Of a stretch of 64,000 nt of DNA, positions 25,426-32,959 are shown piece after piece. Below the pieces are notes generated by a model that was given only the letters and a program-made list of their open reading frames with translations, searched no databases and had not been told where the DNA came from. Source of the stretch: Actinomycetota bacterium (GTDB lineage: Bacteria; Actinomycetota; Acidimicrobiia; Acidimicrobiales; Ilumatobacteraceae); contig JAPLAA010000092.1 in the NCBI GenBank assembly GCA_026393475.1, forward strand, positions 1-64,000. Reading direction: 5' to 3'. Every line of letters starts with the position of its first letter. The first letter of the stretch is position 1. Made by a program: the position numbers and the translations under genes.

Positions 25426-27720
25426 TCAGCCCTTCGGGCAGCCGCCGGTGGCGGGCGGCGTGATGTTCATCTCGTGGAGGATCGCCGGGGCGATGTCGGC
25501 GAACACCGGGGCGGCGGCGGTTCCACCGAAGTGGGTCGGCTTGGCCTCGCCGACGGCGCCGGGCGGCTCGTCGATCGAGATCAGCACCGTCACCTGCGGA
25601 TCCTCGGCCGGGAAGAACCCGGCGAACGAGGAGTAGTACTTGCGATTGCCCTCGGCGTCCTCGTAGCCACCGCCGTCCTGCGCCTTCAGACCGGTGCCGG
25701 TCTTGCCGGCGACGGTCACGCCGTCGACCTTGGCGAGCTTGGCCGTGCCCTCGCACACCACCTGGCGCATCATCAGGTTCACCTGCTGGGCGACCTCGGG
25801 ACGGACCACCCGGTGGGTGCCGCTGGCAGGCGTGTCGGTGAGCACGCCCCCGGCGTCGATGGTGCCGGCGACCAACTTCGGCGCCACGTACACACCGTCG
25901 TTGGCGATGACGTTGATCGCGCTGACGAGCTGGATCGAGGTCGAGGCGATGCCCTGGCCGTAAGCGACCGTGTACTGCTCGGTGCCCTCCCACTTGGTCC
26001 AGTCGACACCGAGGCCGCGCGACTCGCCGGGGAAGTCGAGCGCCGTCTTCTCCCCCAGGCCGAACGCACGCATGTAGGCGCCCAGCTTCTCCTTGTTCTC
26101 ACGCATGGTGTCGCCCATCGTGAGCATGACCTCGATCGTGCCGATGTTCGACGACTTCGCGAGGATCTGCGTGACGGGCCAGTCGTAGTCGTCGTGCACC
26201 TCTGCGTCGTGCAGCGTGCCATCGGAGTAGTTCTTGCGGTACGGCACGTGGAACATCGTGTCCGGGGTGACAGTGCCCTCGTTGAGCGCCGCGGCGACCG
26301 TGATCGCCTTGACCACCGAACCGGGTTCGGCCGCGTCGACCGCAGCGATGTTGCCGCTCGTCACGCGCACGATCCCGTCCTCACCGCGACGGACGCCCAC
26401 CATGGCGATGATCTCGCCCGTGTCGGTGTCCATCACGATCGCCGAACCACCGCGGGCCATCATGTTGGTCACCTGGTCGACCAAGGCTCGCTCGACCTCG
26501 AACTGCACGGAGCGATCGATCGTGAGCACGACGTCCTGACCGGGCACGGGCGCGACGGTGGTCGTCTCCGAACCGGGCAGCGAACGTCCGTCGCGGTCGT
26601 GCTGGCGCGACATCTCACCGTCCACGCCGGTGAGCAGGAGCTCGTACTGCATCTCGATGCCGGCGATGCCCTCGCCGTCGATGTTCGTCTTGCCGATCAC
26701 GCTCTGACCCACCTCGCCGGCGGGCATCGTGCGACGGTCCTCCTCGATCAGGTCGACGCCGGTGATGTCGAGCATGCCCACGGCGGACGCCTGCTCGTCC
26801 GACACCTGCCGGGCGACGTAGACGAACGACTTCTCCTTCACGGTGAACGACGCGAGCAGCGACTGCTGCTTCTCCGGGGTGAGCGTGAGTGCCTTGTTCA
26901 GGGCGTCGACGGTTCCGGCCGGGTCGGTGATCAGCTTCGGGTTGGCGATGATCGTCGTCGACGGCACCGACAGCGCGAGCTCGTCGCCGTTGCGGTCGAA
27001 GATCACTCCGCGGCTGGCCCGGAGCACCGTGTCGCTGGTGCGCTGGGCGCGACCGGCCTCACGGAGCTGCTCGGCATCGGTGGTCTGGAGCAGTACCACG
27101 CGACCGAGGATGATCGTGAACACGATCGCCGACAGCGCGAAGACGACCCGGAGCCGTCGGGGGTGCTGGCCGGCCTTGAAGTGATGGCGCGTCGTGCGCA
27201 CCTTGACCACGCGCTTCTGCAGGGTGCGCCGTTCGTCGGCGCCGGCGGTCGGTCGGATCCGGGTGGGACGCCGCCGGCCGGTGTCGTGCGTGTCGCGGGG
27301 AGGCGTTCGGCGGGCGCGCACGTCGCGCACCTCCACCACCGTCGGTTCGTCGATCCCGCGCAGCCCACGGGTCTCGCGCGTCGGGCGCGGCTCGCGCATC
27401 TCGCGCTTCTCGCGCTTCTCGCGCTCGTCTCGCCCGCCCGTGGATCGGCCGGGACGACGGGCGTCGGCGGTGCGTCGCTCGCGCAGATCGAGACGCTCCC
27501 CGCGGGTCGCCGGGCGGCCGTGGTCGCCATGGTCGCCGTGGTTGCGGCGTTCGGTCGATCCGTGCGAGCGGTGCCCGAGGGCGGCCGTGACGTGGTCGCC
27601 CTGTCGGCGGGCGTCGGTCGATCGCGCGGGGTCGGCGCCGCGGACATGGCTGCGTGCCGCGTCGCGACCCCGCGACGACCGTCCGGGATCTCGCATCTCG
27701 AGCGGTGGTCGACGGCTCAC
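25426..27720 (-). CDS. ftsI: FtsI-type septal transpeptidase (class B PBP) with 190-residue basic N-tail
   Basis: FtsI crosslinks septal peptidoglycan. Residues 1-190 are a cytoplasmic Arg/Lys/His/Asp-rich tail with REKREKREMREP repeats; a single membrane helix (191-211) follows. The class B dimerisation domain begins at LRASRGVIFDRNGDELA. The transpeptidase domain has its active-site Ser in EPGSVVKAITVAAAL (SxxK), the SSN motif in ILAKSSNIGTIE and the KTG motif in VTVAGKTGTGLKAQ. Total length is 764 residues, about 150 longer than usual because of the tail. The GTG start overlaps the ftsL stop (GTGA). An internal start could give a shorter tail, but the open frame and lack of alternative genes favour the long form. 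Confidence 0.95.
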   Translation of the reverse strand: MSRRPPLEMRDPGRSSRGRDAARSHVRGADPARSTDARRQGDHVTAALGHRSHGSTERRNHGDHGDHGRPATRGERLDLRERRTADARRPGRSTGGRDEREKREKREMREPRPTRETRGLRGIDEPTVVEVRDVRARRTPPRDTHDTGRRRPTRIRPTAGADERRTLQKRVVKVRTTRHHFKAGQHPRRLRVVFALSAIVFTIILGRVVLLQTTDAEQLREAGRAQRTSDTVLRASRGVIFDRNGDELALSVPSTTIIANPKLITDPAGTVDALNKALTLTPEKQQSLLASFTVKEKSFVYVARQVSDEQASAVGMLDITGVDLIEEDRRTMPAGEVGQSVIGKTNIDGEGIAGIEMQYELLLTGVDGEMSRQHDRDGRSLPGSETTTVAPVPGQDVVLTIDRSVQFEVERALVDQVTNMMARGGSAIVMDTDTGEIIAMVGVRRGEDGIVRVTSGNIAAVDAAEPGSVVKAITVAAALNEGTVTPDTMFHVPYRKNYSDGTLHDAEVHDDYDWPVTQILAKSSNIGTIEVMLTMGDTMRENKEKLGAYMRAFGLGEKTALDFPGESRGLGVDWTKWEGTEQYTVAYGQGIASTSIQLVSAINVIANDGVYVAPKLVAGTIDAGGVLTDTPASGTHRVVRPEVAQQVNLMMRQVVCEGTAKLAKVDGVTVAGKTGTGLKAQDGGGYEDAEGNRKYYSSFAGFFPAEDPQVTVLISIDEPPGAVGEAKPTHFGGTAAAPVFADIAPAILHEMNITPPATGGCPKG

Positions 27721-28388
27721 GGCGCGGCCGCCGCAGCAGCCGTCGTGGCCTTCACGTCACGGAAGTCGTCGAGCGTGTTGCCGGCCACACCGAGGTGGGC
27801 CGGATCGATGTCACCCGTCGAGGCGGCCACGAGGGACCGCACGTCCACCGTGATCTCCAGGAACTCGCTGCCGCGGGCGGGCACCATGCCGTTCGCCGCG
27901 GCCACCTGGGCCAGGCGCTCGGGCGAGCGGAGCTCGGCCCGTTCGCGGCGCAGCGACTCGTACAGCTCACGCGCGCTCGAGATGTCGGTGTCGAGCTGGT
28001 CGAGCTGCACCTGACGCTGGGCGAGCCGGGTCTGGAACGCTGCAGCGCCGAGCATCGCGAGGCCGAGCAGCACGCTCATCACCACCGCGACGTGCGCGGC
28101 ACGACGGCCGCGCGGCGCGACGAGCGAGAGATGCCGTTCGCTGGCCTGCAGGTGTGCGGTCGCCCGGACGAGGGGCTGCGGACCGGCTTCCAGTCCCCCG
28201 TGGCGACGGGTCGCGACGACGCGCCGATCCGGATCGCCCACACGACGGGTGGGACGCAGCGACCGCTCTGCCGGCGCGTGCGACCGAGGGCCGTGCGACC
28301 GAGGGGCGGCGCGATCAGGGCGCGACGGGGCCGGGCGGGCAGGGACGGGGCGCGGCGCGACGGCGTGCTGGCGGGCGGCGGCGGCCAT
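27717..28388 (-). CDS. ftsL: FtsL-like bitopic divisome protein with basic N-tail
   Basis: The 223-residue product sits between rsmH and ftsI, the position of ftsL. It has a basic Arg/Pro-rich cytoplasmic region (1-98), one membrane helix (99-119, VAVVMSVLLGLAMLGAAAF), a heptad-like periplasmic coiled coil (about 124-165, QVQLDQLDTDISSARELYES) and a short C-terminal domain (SEFLEITVDVRSL). FtsL sequences diverge strongly, so the call relies on topology and position. The ATG at 28388 lies 1 bp after the rsmH stop (28390-28392), and the stop overlaps the ftsI start. It should form the FtsQ-L-B-type complex; no FtsB is seen in the window. Confidence 0.85.
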   Translation of the reverse strand: MAAAARQHAVAPRPVPARPAPSRPDRAAPRSHGPRSHAPAERSLRPTRRVGDPDRRVVATRRHGGLEAGPQPLVRATAHLQASERHLSLVAPRGRRAAHVAVVMSVLLGLAMLGAAAFQTRLAQRQVQLDQLDTDISSARELYESLRRERAELRSPERLAQVAAANGMVPARGSEFLEITVDVRSLVAASTGDIDPAHLGVAGNTLDDFRDVKATTAAAAAAP

Positions 28389-28389
28389 C

Positions 28390-29361
28390 TCAGATCCGAC
28401 CGCCGGCGCCGCGCCGCGTGGGGGCCACACGCTCGACGACGCGCAGGCGAGCACTGCGGGCGCGCGGGTTCGTGGTGCGCTCGGCCTCGCTCGGCGTCTT
28501 CGGGATGCCGCGGACGACGCGCACCGTCTGCACGGCGTCGCAGACGCACGGCAGCTCGGGAGGGCAGACACATCCGCCGGTCTCGGCGAACCGCATCCGC
28601 TGCTTCACGATCCGGTCCTCGCCCGAGTGGTACGACAGCACCGCGATCCGGCCACCTTCGACGGTGCGCTCGATCGCGAGGTCGAGCGCCGCGGGCAACA
28701 CCTCGAGCTCGCGGTTGAGCTCGATACGGATCGCCTGGAACGTCCGCTTGGCCGGGTGACCGCCGGTGCGGCGGGCAGCGGCCGGGATGGCGGCGACCAC
28801 GATCTCGGCCAGCTGCGTGGTGGTCTCGACCGGTCGCGCAGCGACGATCGCACGGGCGATGCGGGTGGCGAAGCGCTCGTCGCCGTGACGGCGCAGCGCC
28901 TGGGCGAGCTGCGACTCGTCGTAGCCGTTGACGATGTCGCTCGCGGTCCACGGCTCGCGCTGGTCCATGCGCATGTCGAGTGGCGCCTCGTGGCGGTACG
29001 AGAAGCCGCGCTCGGTCCGGTCGAGCTGCGGCGAGCTGACGCCGAGATCGAAGAGCGCACCGGAGAGATGGTCGACGGAGAGTGCTTCCATGGCGTGATC
29101 GAGGTGGTCGAACCTGACGTGCGCAGTGGCCGCCCTGTCACCGTGGACCGCCAGCCGTGCACTCGCCACGGCGAGTGCGTCACCGTCACGGTCGAGCCCG
29201 AGGATCCGCAGGTGCGGATGTGCCTCCAGCAAGGCCGTGGCGTGCCCGGCGCCCCCGAGGGTGGCATCGAGCACCCAGCCCGGCGGGACGCTCGCGAAGA
29301 CCTTGACGATCTCGTCGAGCATCACCGGCCGATGTGAGAAGTCCGTGTCGGACTCCGTCAT
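28390..29361 (-). CDS. rsmH: 16S rRNA N4-methylcytidine-1402 methyltransferase RsmH (MraW)
   Basis: RsmH methylates N4 of C1402 in 16S rRNA using S-adenosylmethionine. The 323-residue protein begins MTESDTDFSHRPVMLDEIV, with the family HxPVMLxEV start. It has the SAM loop VLDATLGGAGHATALLE, GLDRDGDAL, LFDLGVSSPQLD, GFSYRHEAPLDMRMD, HPAKRTFQAIRIELN and VLSYHSGEDRIVKQ. The C-terminal region contains a cysteine-containing GGCVCPPELPCVC patch. Upstream in-frame sequence to 29760 does not resemble the family. The start has no obvious Shine-Dalgarno. Confidence 0.96.
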   Translation of the reverse strand: MTESDTDFSHRPVMLDEIVKVFASVPPGWVLDATLGGAGHATALLEAHPHLRILGLDRDGDALAVASARLAVHGDRAATAHVRFDHLDHAMEALSVDHLSGALFDLGVSSPQLDRTERGFSYRHEAPLDMRMDQREPWTASDIVNGYDESQLAQALRRHGDERFATRIARAIVAARPVETTTQLAEIVVAAIPAAARRTGGHPAKRTFQAIRIELNRELEVLPAALDLAIERTVEGGRIAVLSYHSGEDRIVKQRMRFAETGGCVCPPELPCVCDAVQTVRVVRGIPKTPSEAERTTNPRARSARLRVVERVAPTRRGAGGRI

Positions 29362-29763
29362 CGGTGCCCGCCGGAGCGGAGCGTTCCGGGGAACGGTGAC
29401 CCGAACCTCGAGTGGGGCATCTGCAGCTCGCCGGTCGGCGGGTGTCGCCGGGATGTCTCCCCGGTCGACGAGACGGCAAGCGGGCGGAGTGGGGCTGTCC
29501 ATCTTGCCGGCCGGCGAACTGCAGATGCACCACGCATCGAACCTCGACAAGCGCTCGCTCCGGTGACGACGAGGTCGCCGGTGAGCGCCGTGAGGCAGGT
29601 GGTTCGGGTGCGGGTGGTCATGGGTGGGACGGAGCCATCGGCTCGTCGTCGGTGCCTCGTTCCTCCTTTGCTGGCTCGAATGCGGTTCCTGGATCGGAGA
29701 GGGGTGTCCGGCGGGCGCGAGGCCCGGCGAACGAGAGGGGGAAAGCGTCGGAGACGGCACCGA
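29362..29763. other. 402-bp spacer between the secreted unknown gene and rsmH
   Basis: This is the longest gap within the dcw block downstream of mraZ. It contains an imperfect inverted repeat (29412-29434 with 29511-29533), a smaller dyad inside it (cggcaag near 29474 and cttgccg near 29503), and a short palindrome CGTTCC-GG-GGAACG at 29382-29395 just before rsmH. A minus-strand 87-codon open frame (29358-29621) ends in an ATGA overlap with the rsmH start, but its Thr/Arg-rich product resembles nothing I know and I do not call it. A regulatory RNA structure or secondary promoter for rsmH is possible. Confidence 0.5.
29412..29533. repeat. 23-bp imperfect inverted repeat upstream of rsmH
   Basis: The arm at 29412-29434 (core gcatctgcagctcgccgg) and the reverse complement of 29511-29533 match at 21 of 23 positions, with 76 bp between them. 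An inner 7-bp dyad lies in the loop. The RNA would fold into a long stem with an internal hairpin on the rsmH-proximal leader. Confidence 0.8.
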
Positions 29764-30501
29764 TCACGGCAGGCGCTGCCAGTGGTCGACCCAGACGTCC
29801 CAGTTGAAGCCGCCGTCGAGGTTGCCCCCGAAGCTGCGGATGAGGGCCGGCCCGACGGCGTCGCCGCGCATGCCGGTCACGAGCACGTAGTCCTCCTGCC
29901 AGCGAGTGGTCCACGGCGCACACGACCCGGTGTTCCACTTCGTGGTCTGGGTGGTGCGCCACTGGATGCCCTGACGGCCAGGCGTCACCTCGACGAAGCC
30001 GAGGACTCGCGCTTCCCAGGTGTTGACCCCGGTGCACACGGTGACGCCGTCGAGCTGCTGGGTGACGTTCGACTTGCCGGTGGTGCGCCAGGCACGCCCG
30101 TTCCAGGTACGGGGGATGAACGTGATCGGCGGGCTGTAGATCGTGTCGTGCTTCGGGCCCTCGCACTCGTGGTGCGTGACCGAGTAGACGAGCCGGGTCG
30201 ACTGCCAGGTGAGCTGGTCGTAGTGGCAGCGGTCGAACGGCGCCGAGTTGTACTGCCGGAACGTGCCCCGCCCGAGGTCCTCGAACCACAGCACCGACCG
30301 CTGCGGCGTGCCGCTCGTGTAGTTGAACCCTTCGAGGTAGTAGCCACCGAAGGCCAACGTCGGGTTCGGGTAGTAGCTGCGCAGGTCGTACGAGGTCGCG
30401 GCCCCGGCGGTGCCGGCGCCGCCGGCATCACCGGCGACGACCGGCACGAGCGCGGACAGAGCGATCGCTGCGGCGACAGCGCCGCGACGTGCGGTCTTCA
30501 T
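29764..30501 (-). CDS. Unknown secreted protein encoded between mraZ and rsmH
   Basis: The 245-residue product is not one I recognise. It has a clear Sec signal peptide: basic MKTARR, a hydrophobic Ala/Val core and a likely cleavage after GAGTAGAA near residue 35. The mature part is about 210 residues, rich in Trp, Tyr, Thr and Asn, with four cysteines (in DRCHYDQ, HHECEGP, TVCTGV and GSCAPW) that could form two disulfides. There is no membrane anchor. Phrases such as RTWNGRAWRTTGKSN, followed later by QWRTTQTTKWNTG, suggest a beta-rich domain. The ATG overlaps the mraZ stop (ATGA, 30498-30501), so translation is coupled to mraZ. Secreted proteins are not normally found at this dcw position. 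A role at the septum or in wall remodelling is inference only. Confidence 0.85.
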   Translation of the reverse strand: MKTARRGAVAAAIALSALVPVVAGDAGGAGTAGAATSYDLRSYYPNPTLAFGGYYLEGFNYTSGTPQRSVLWFEDLGRGTFRQYNSAPFDRCHYDQLTWQSTRLVYSVTHHECEGPKHDTIYSPPITFIPRTWNGRAWRTTGKSNVTQQLDGVTVCTGVNTWEARVLGFVEVTPGRQGIQWRTTQTTKWNTGSCAPWTTRWQEDYVLVTGMRGDAVGPALIRSFGGNLDGGFNWDVWVDHWQRLP

Positions 30502-30941
30502 GACGTCACACCTCCTGGTCCGCTCGTGAGCAGACCTGCCAGATCGTTGGTGCCCGCCGCCTGCACGAGCTCGAAGCGCTCGGGCGACCAGATCTCCACC
30601 ACGTCGAAGTTGCCGGTGACGATCACCTTGGCCTCGGTGGCCAGACCGGCGAACGCGCGGAGCTTCTCCTCGACGTTCACCCGGCCCTGCTTGTCGATGG
30701 TGACCGGCGTGGCGCTCGCGGCGACCGCACGCTGGTACTGACGGGTGATCTCACCGGTGCGGACGCGCTCTTTCAGATCGGCGGCCATCGACTCGAACTC
30801 GTCGGAGGGCACGACCTTGACGCACTGGTCCTCGCCGGCGACGAGGTAGCAGCGCTCGCCCAGGTGCGTGCGGAACGAGGCCGGCAGCGCCAGCCGTCCC
30901 TTGTCGTCGAGTTGACGCTCATGCGTCCCGACGAACAACAC
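30498..30941 (-). CDS. mraZ: Transcriptional regulator MraZ
   Basis: MraZ is an AbrB-like DNA-binding protein that represses the dcw operon by binding tandem G-rich boxes upstream of its own gene. The 147-residue protein has two SpoVT/AbrB-like repeats: FVGTHERQLDDKGRLALPAS with SFRTHLG (residues 2-30), and VTIDKQGRVNVEEKLRAFAG (about 80-100). The start is a GTG at 30941 with a GAGGTGAT Shine-Dalgarno about 8 nt upstream. A promoter and two MraZ-box pairs lie about 130-190 bp upstream. It heads the dcw operon and overlaps the secreted unknown gene. Confidence 0.97.
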   Translation of the reverse strand: MLFVGTHERQLDDKGRLALPASFRTHLGERCYLVAGEDQCVKVVPSDEFESMAADLKERVRTGEITRQYQRAVAASATPVTIDKQGRVNVEEKLRAFAGLATEAKVIVTGNFDVVEIWSPERFELVQAAGTNDLAGLLTSGPGGVTS

Positions 30942-31069
30942 CTGGAGATCACCTCGATTCCTGCCTCACGACCACGCACGACCTGTGCGTTCCACCGGTC
31001 GGGACCTTCCCGACGATCGGCCTCCACCGACGTCGGGGAACGGCGCGTTCGGCACGCCGCGTCCTGTCC

Positions 31070-31128
31070 GATTCCCCATTCTTCCCCCCAGAACCCCCCT
31101 GAGTCAACAGTCTTCCCCATCTTCCCCC
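31070..31128 (-). promoter_or_regulatory. dcw promoter with two MraZ-box pairs
   Basis: On the minus strand TTGACT (31102-31107) and AAGAAT (31078-31083) are separated by 18 nt. GGGGGAAGATGGGGAAGAC (31110-31128) abuts the -35, and GGGGGGAAGAATGGGGAATC (31070-31089) covers the -10. Each pair places two G-runs 9-10 nt apart, the spacing of MraZ boxes. Bound MraZ would block RNA polymerase at both elements. Confidence 0.7.
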
Positions 31129-31287
31129 TTTTCGCGCCACCACCGCCCACCTCGCCCACCGGCCCCGACGACACGATCTGGCCGCTGAGCAGGGACGATT
31201 CCTCCACCGGTTGCTCGCCGGCCGCCCAGTGATCCCTGATCGCGCTCTGCGCGGCAGGCTTCGCGCGCGTCGCGCGCTCGCTCGACG

Positions 31288-31317
31288 GCACGGACGGGGC
31301 ACGGACGGGGCACGGAC
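31288..31317. repeat. 12-bp tandem repeat upstream of mraZ
   Basis: The unit ggcacggacggg is repeated about 2.5 times, followed by degenerate copies (cacggacc, acacggacc) to about 31340. It lies in the non-coding region between the dcw promoter and the TGGGG array. Confidence 0.75.
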
Positions 31318-31413
31318 CGTGCACGGCGGGACACGGACCGGTGCTGCGCGGCGCCGCGTCGGCCCTGGTCGGGGCACCCGGACGCGGACGCGGGCGATCG
31401 GCCGACGCACCGG

Positions 31414-31466
31414 TGGGGCGTCGTGGGGAACGTGGGGTGTCGTGGGGAACGTGGGGTGTCGTGGGG
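31414..31466 (+). repeat. Phased TGGGG array after the lipoate-ligase-like gene
   Basis: TGGGG occurs at 31414, 31424, 31433, 31443, 31452 and 31462, with spacings of 10, 9, 10, 9 and 10 nt, about one DNA turn each. A 19-bp block (tcgtggggaacgtggggtg) is exactly duplicated. The motif and spacing resemble MraZ boxes but are on the strand opposite to mraZ and about 470 bp from its start. Confidence 0.8.
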
Positions 31467-31536
31467 CGTGACGCCGGGCCGGTCAGCGCACGGGCGACCG
31501 CTGGCGAACGCCGCTCACGCGGCGGTCAGGCGGTGA

Positions 31537-32229
31537 TCACCGGCTCGCGAGCGCGTCGGCCACCGCGATCCGCAGGGCGGCGGCGTCGCCGCGGTGGACC
31601 GCCGGCGGACGGAGATCGGCCACGGTGGGGGCCGGTGGGGCGAGCAGCGACACGAGCAACTCCCCCTGCCAGGCGAGGTGGATCGACGACTGCAACCGCA
31701 CCCAGTCGCGCGTGCGTCGCTGGCTGATCCCCACCGCCTTGCGCCCGTCGACCAGCACCTCACCCGAGCCGAGCCCGTCGAAGCACACCAGGCGCGACCA
31801 CGGCGTGTGCACGAGCGCCCCACGGTGCACCGTCGCCGACGGCGCACCGACGGCGTGCAGCGCCTCGCACCACACGTCACCCAACCACCACATCGCTGCA
31901 GCCACGTCGTCGTCCCACCGAGGGTCGTGGCGAGGGACGACCACGTCGAGCCAGAGCGATTCGCCCGGCATCAACAGCACCACCCCTCCCCCGCTGCGCC
32001 GGCGGACGACGTCGACGCCGGCGGCGGCCGCCGCATCGTGGTCGACGACCTCGTCCCGTTGGGCCGAGCCGAGCACGAGCGCCGGCCGTTCGACCTCGTA
32101 CCACTCCGCGACGCGTGCGCTGCCGTCCGGGACGAGCCCGTGCAGCGAGGCGGCAGGTCCCCGACGGACGCCGACGTGCCACCCCGGTCCGTCCTCGGGC
32201 AGGACGCGATCGGCGGACGGCTCGTTCAT
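31537..32229 (-). CDS. Lipoate-protein ligase A-like (BPL/LplA/LipB catalytic fold) protein
   Basis: The 230-residue protein has the biotin/lipoate ligase catalytic fold. VVRRRSGGGVVLLMPGESLW is the ligand-binding loop (RRxSGGG). GRKAVGISQRRTRDWVRLQ carries the conserved lysine, and SSIHLAWQGELL follows. Some actinobacterial relatives transfer octanoate or lipoate to carrier proteins; others are of unknown function. It lacks the LplA C-terminal accessory domain. Substrate cannot be decided from sequence. CACACT ends 8 nt before the ATG, suggesting a leaderless start. It lies 102 bp downstream of the HNH gene in the same orientation. Confidence 0.8.
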   Translation of the reverse strand: MNEPSADRVLPEDGPGWHVGVRRGPAASLHGLVPDGSARVAEWYEVERPALVLGSAQRDEVVDHDAAAAAGVDVVRRRSGGGVVLLMPGESLWLDVVVPRHDPRWDDDVAAAMWWLGDVWCEALHAVGAPSATVHRGALVHTPWSRLVCFDGLGSGEVLVDGRKAVGISQRRTRDWVRLQSSIHLAWQGELLVSLLAPPAPTVADLRPPAVHRGDAAALRIAVADALASR

Positions 32230-32276
32230 CGACGACCAGTGTGGCGTCGGCCGCGGGCGACGGCGCGACCGGAGAC

Positions 32277-32324
32277 GATCAGCCCGGATCAGGCCCGGAT
32301 CAGCCCCGGACCAGCCCCGGATCG
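32277..32324. repeat. 12-13-bp tandem repeat between HNH and lipoate-ligase-like genes
   Basis: About four degenerate copies of a unit near ccggatcagccc fill half of the 102-bp gap. They lie within 10 bp of the HNH stop. Confidence 0.75.
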
Positions 32325-32331
32325 GCAGCTG

Positions 32332-32829
32332 TCACGAGGCCCGGGCCAGATACGGCTTCCACGCCTCGGGCACGCGGGCCACGGCGACGGTGACCCAGGC
32401 CATCTCGCGCGGCGCCCGCGGCGGGCGGGCGAGTCGCATGCCCGCCTCGTCGGGGGTGCGGTCACGCTTGGAGAGGTTGCACGGGCGGCAGGCCGCGGCG
32501 ACGTTGTCCCACACGTGCTCGCCCCCTCGCGATCTCGGCATCACGTGATCGATCGAATCGGCCAGACCGCCGCAGTACTGGCAGCGATGCTCGTCGCGGG
32601 CGAACACCGCACGCCTCGACAGCGCCGTCCGACGGTGGAACGGCACCTTCACCACGTACCGGAGACGGATCACGAGCGGGTTGGGCACCTCGAGCGAGGC
32701 AGAGCGGAGCACGGTGCCGTCGTCCTCGACGACGTCGGCCTTGTCGGCGAGCACCAGACAGGCGGCGCGACGTGCCGGCACGACGGAGAGCGGCTCGTAC
32801 GTTGCGTTCAACACCAGCGCGCTCCTCAT
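32332..32829 (-). CDS. HNH endonuclease family protein
   Basis: The 165-residue protein is the common actinobacterial HNH protein starting MRSALVLNATYEPLSVVPAR. After an N-terminal domain of about 70 residues, the HNH fold contains FARDEHRCQYCGG (first CxxC), ADSIDHVMPRSRGG (catalytic Asp-His) and NVAAACRPCNLSKRD (second CxxC). Two CxxC pairs should bind structural zinc. Its cellular role is not established; it is a chromosomal gene with no sign of a homing element or restriction partner nearby. TAGGGT (32838-32843) lies 8 nt before the ATG, giving a leaderless start. Confidence 0.92.
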   Translation of the reverse strand: MRSALVLNATYEPLSVVPARRAACLVLADKADVVEDDGTVLRSASLEVPNPLVIRLRYVVKVPFHRRTALSRRAVFARDEHRCQYCGGLADSIDHVMPRSRGGEHVWDNVAAACRPCNLSKRDRTPDEAGMRLARPPRAPREMAWVTVAVARVPEAWKPYLARAS

Positions 32830-32837
32830 GGGCAGGG

Positions 32838-32843
32838 ACCCTA
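32838..32843 (-). promoter_or_regulatory. -10 hexamer of the HNH gene
   Basis: TAGGGT on the minus strand ends 8 nt before the ATG at 32829, consistent with leaderless transcription. Confidence 0.5.
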
Positions 32844-32959
32844 CCGATCCCCTCGGGGCAGGACCGGCGGGGTTTCCCCGCGGCGGCCCACCCGCAACGC
32901 CCTGGGCATCATCGGCGCCCTCGTCAGCATGGGCGGCATGGGCGCGGCTGCGTCCCCGA

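Larger units (their letters stand above)
30942..31536. other. 595-bp control region upstream of mraZ
   Basis: This is the largest intergenic region in the window. From the mraZ side it holds an untranslated leader of about 120 nt with the Shine-Dalgarno, the -10/-35 with MraZ boxes at 31070-31128, 12-bp repeats at 31288-31317, and an array of six TGGGG motifs at 31414-31466 directly after the stop of the lipoate-ligase-like gene. No convincing protein-coding frame is visible. Confidence 0.7.

Noticed and set aside
29412-29533. Terminal inverted repeats of an insertion sequence or MITE
   Set aside because: Only 76 bp lie between the arms, no transposase or target duplication is visible, so an RNA structure is the simpler reading.
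29358-29621. 87-codon minus-strand frame ending in an ATGA overlap with rsmH
   Set aside because: The overlap matches the operon style, but the Thr/Arg-rich product has no recognisable feature and lies across the inverted repeat; kept only as a remark in the spacer entry.
32332-32829. HNH gene as part of a homing element or restriction system
   Set aside because: No intron, intein or methyltransferase is nearby and the protein belongs to a common chromosomal actinobacterial family.
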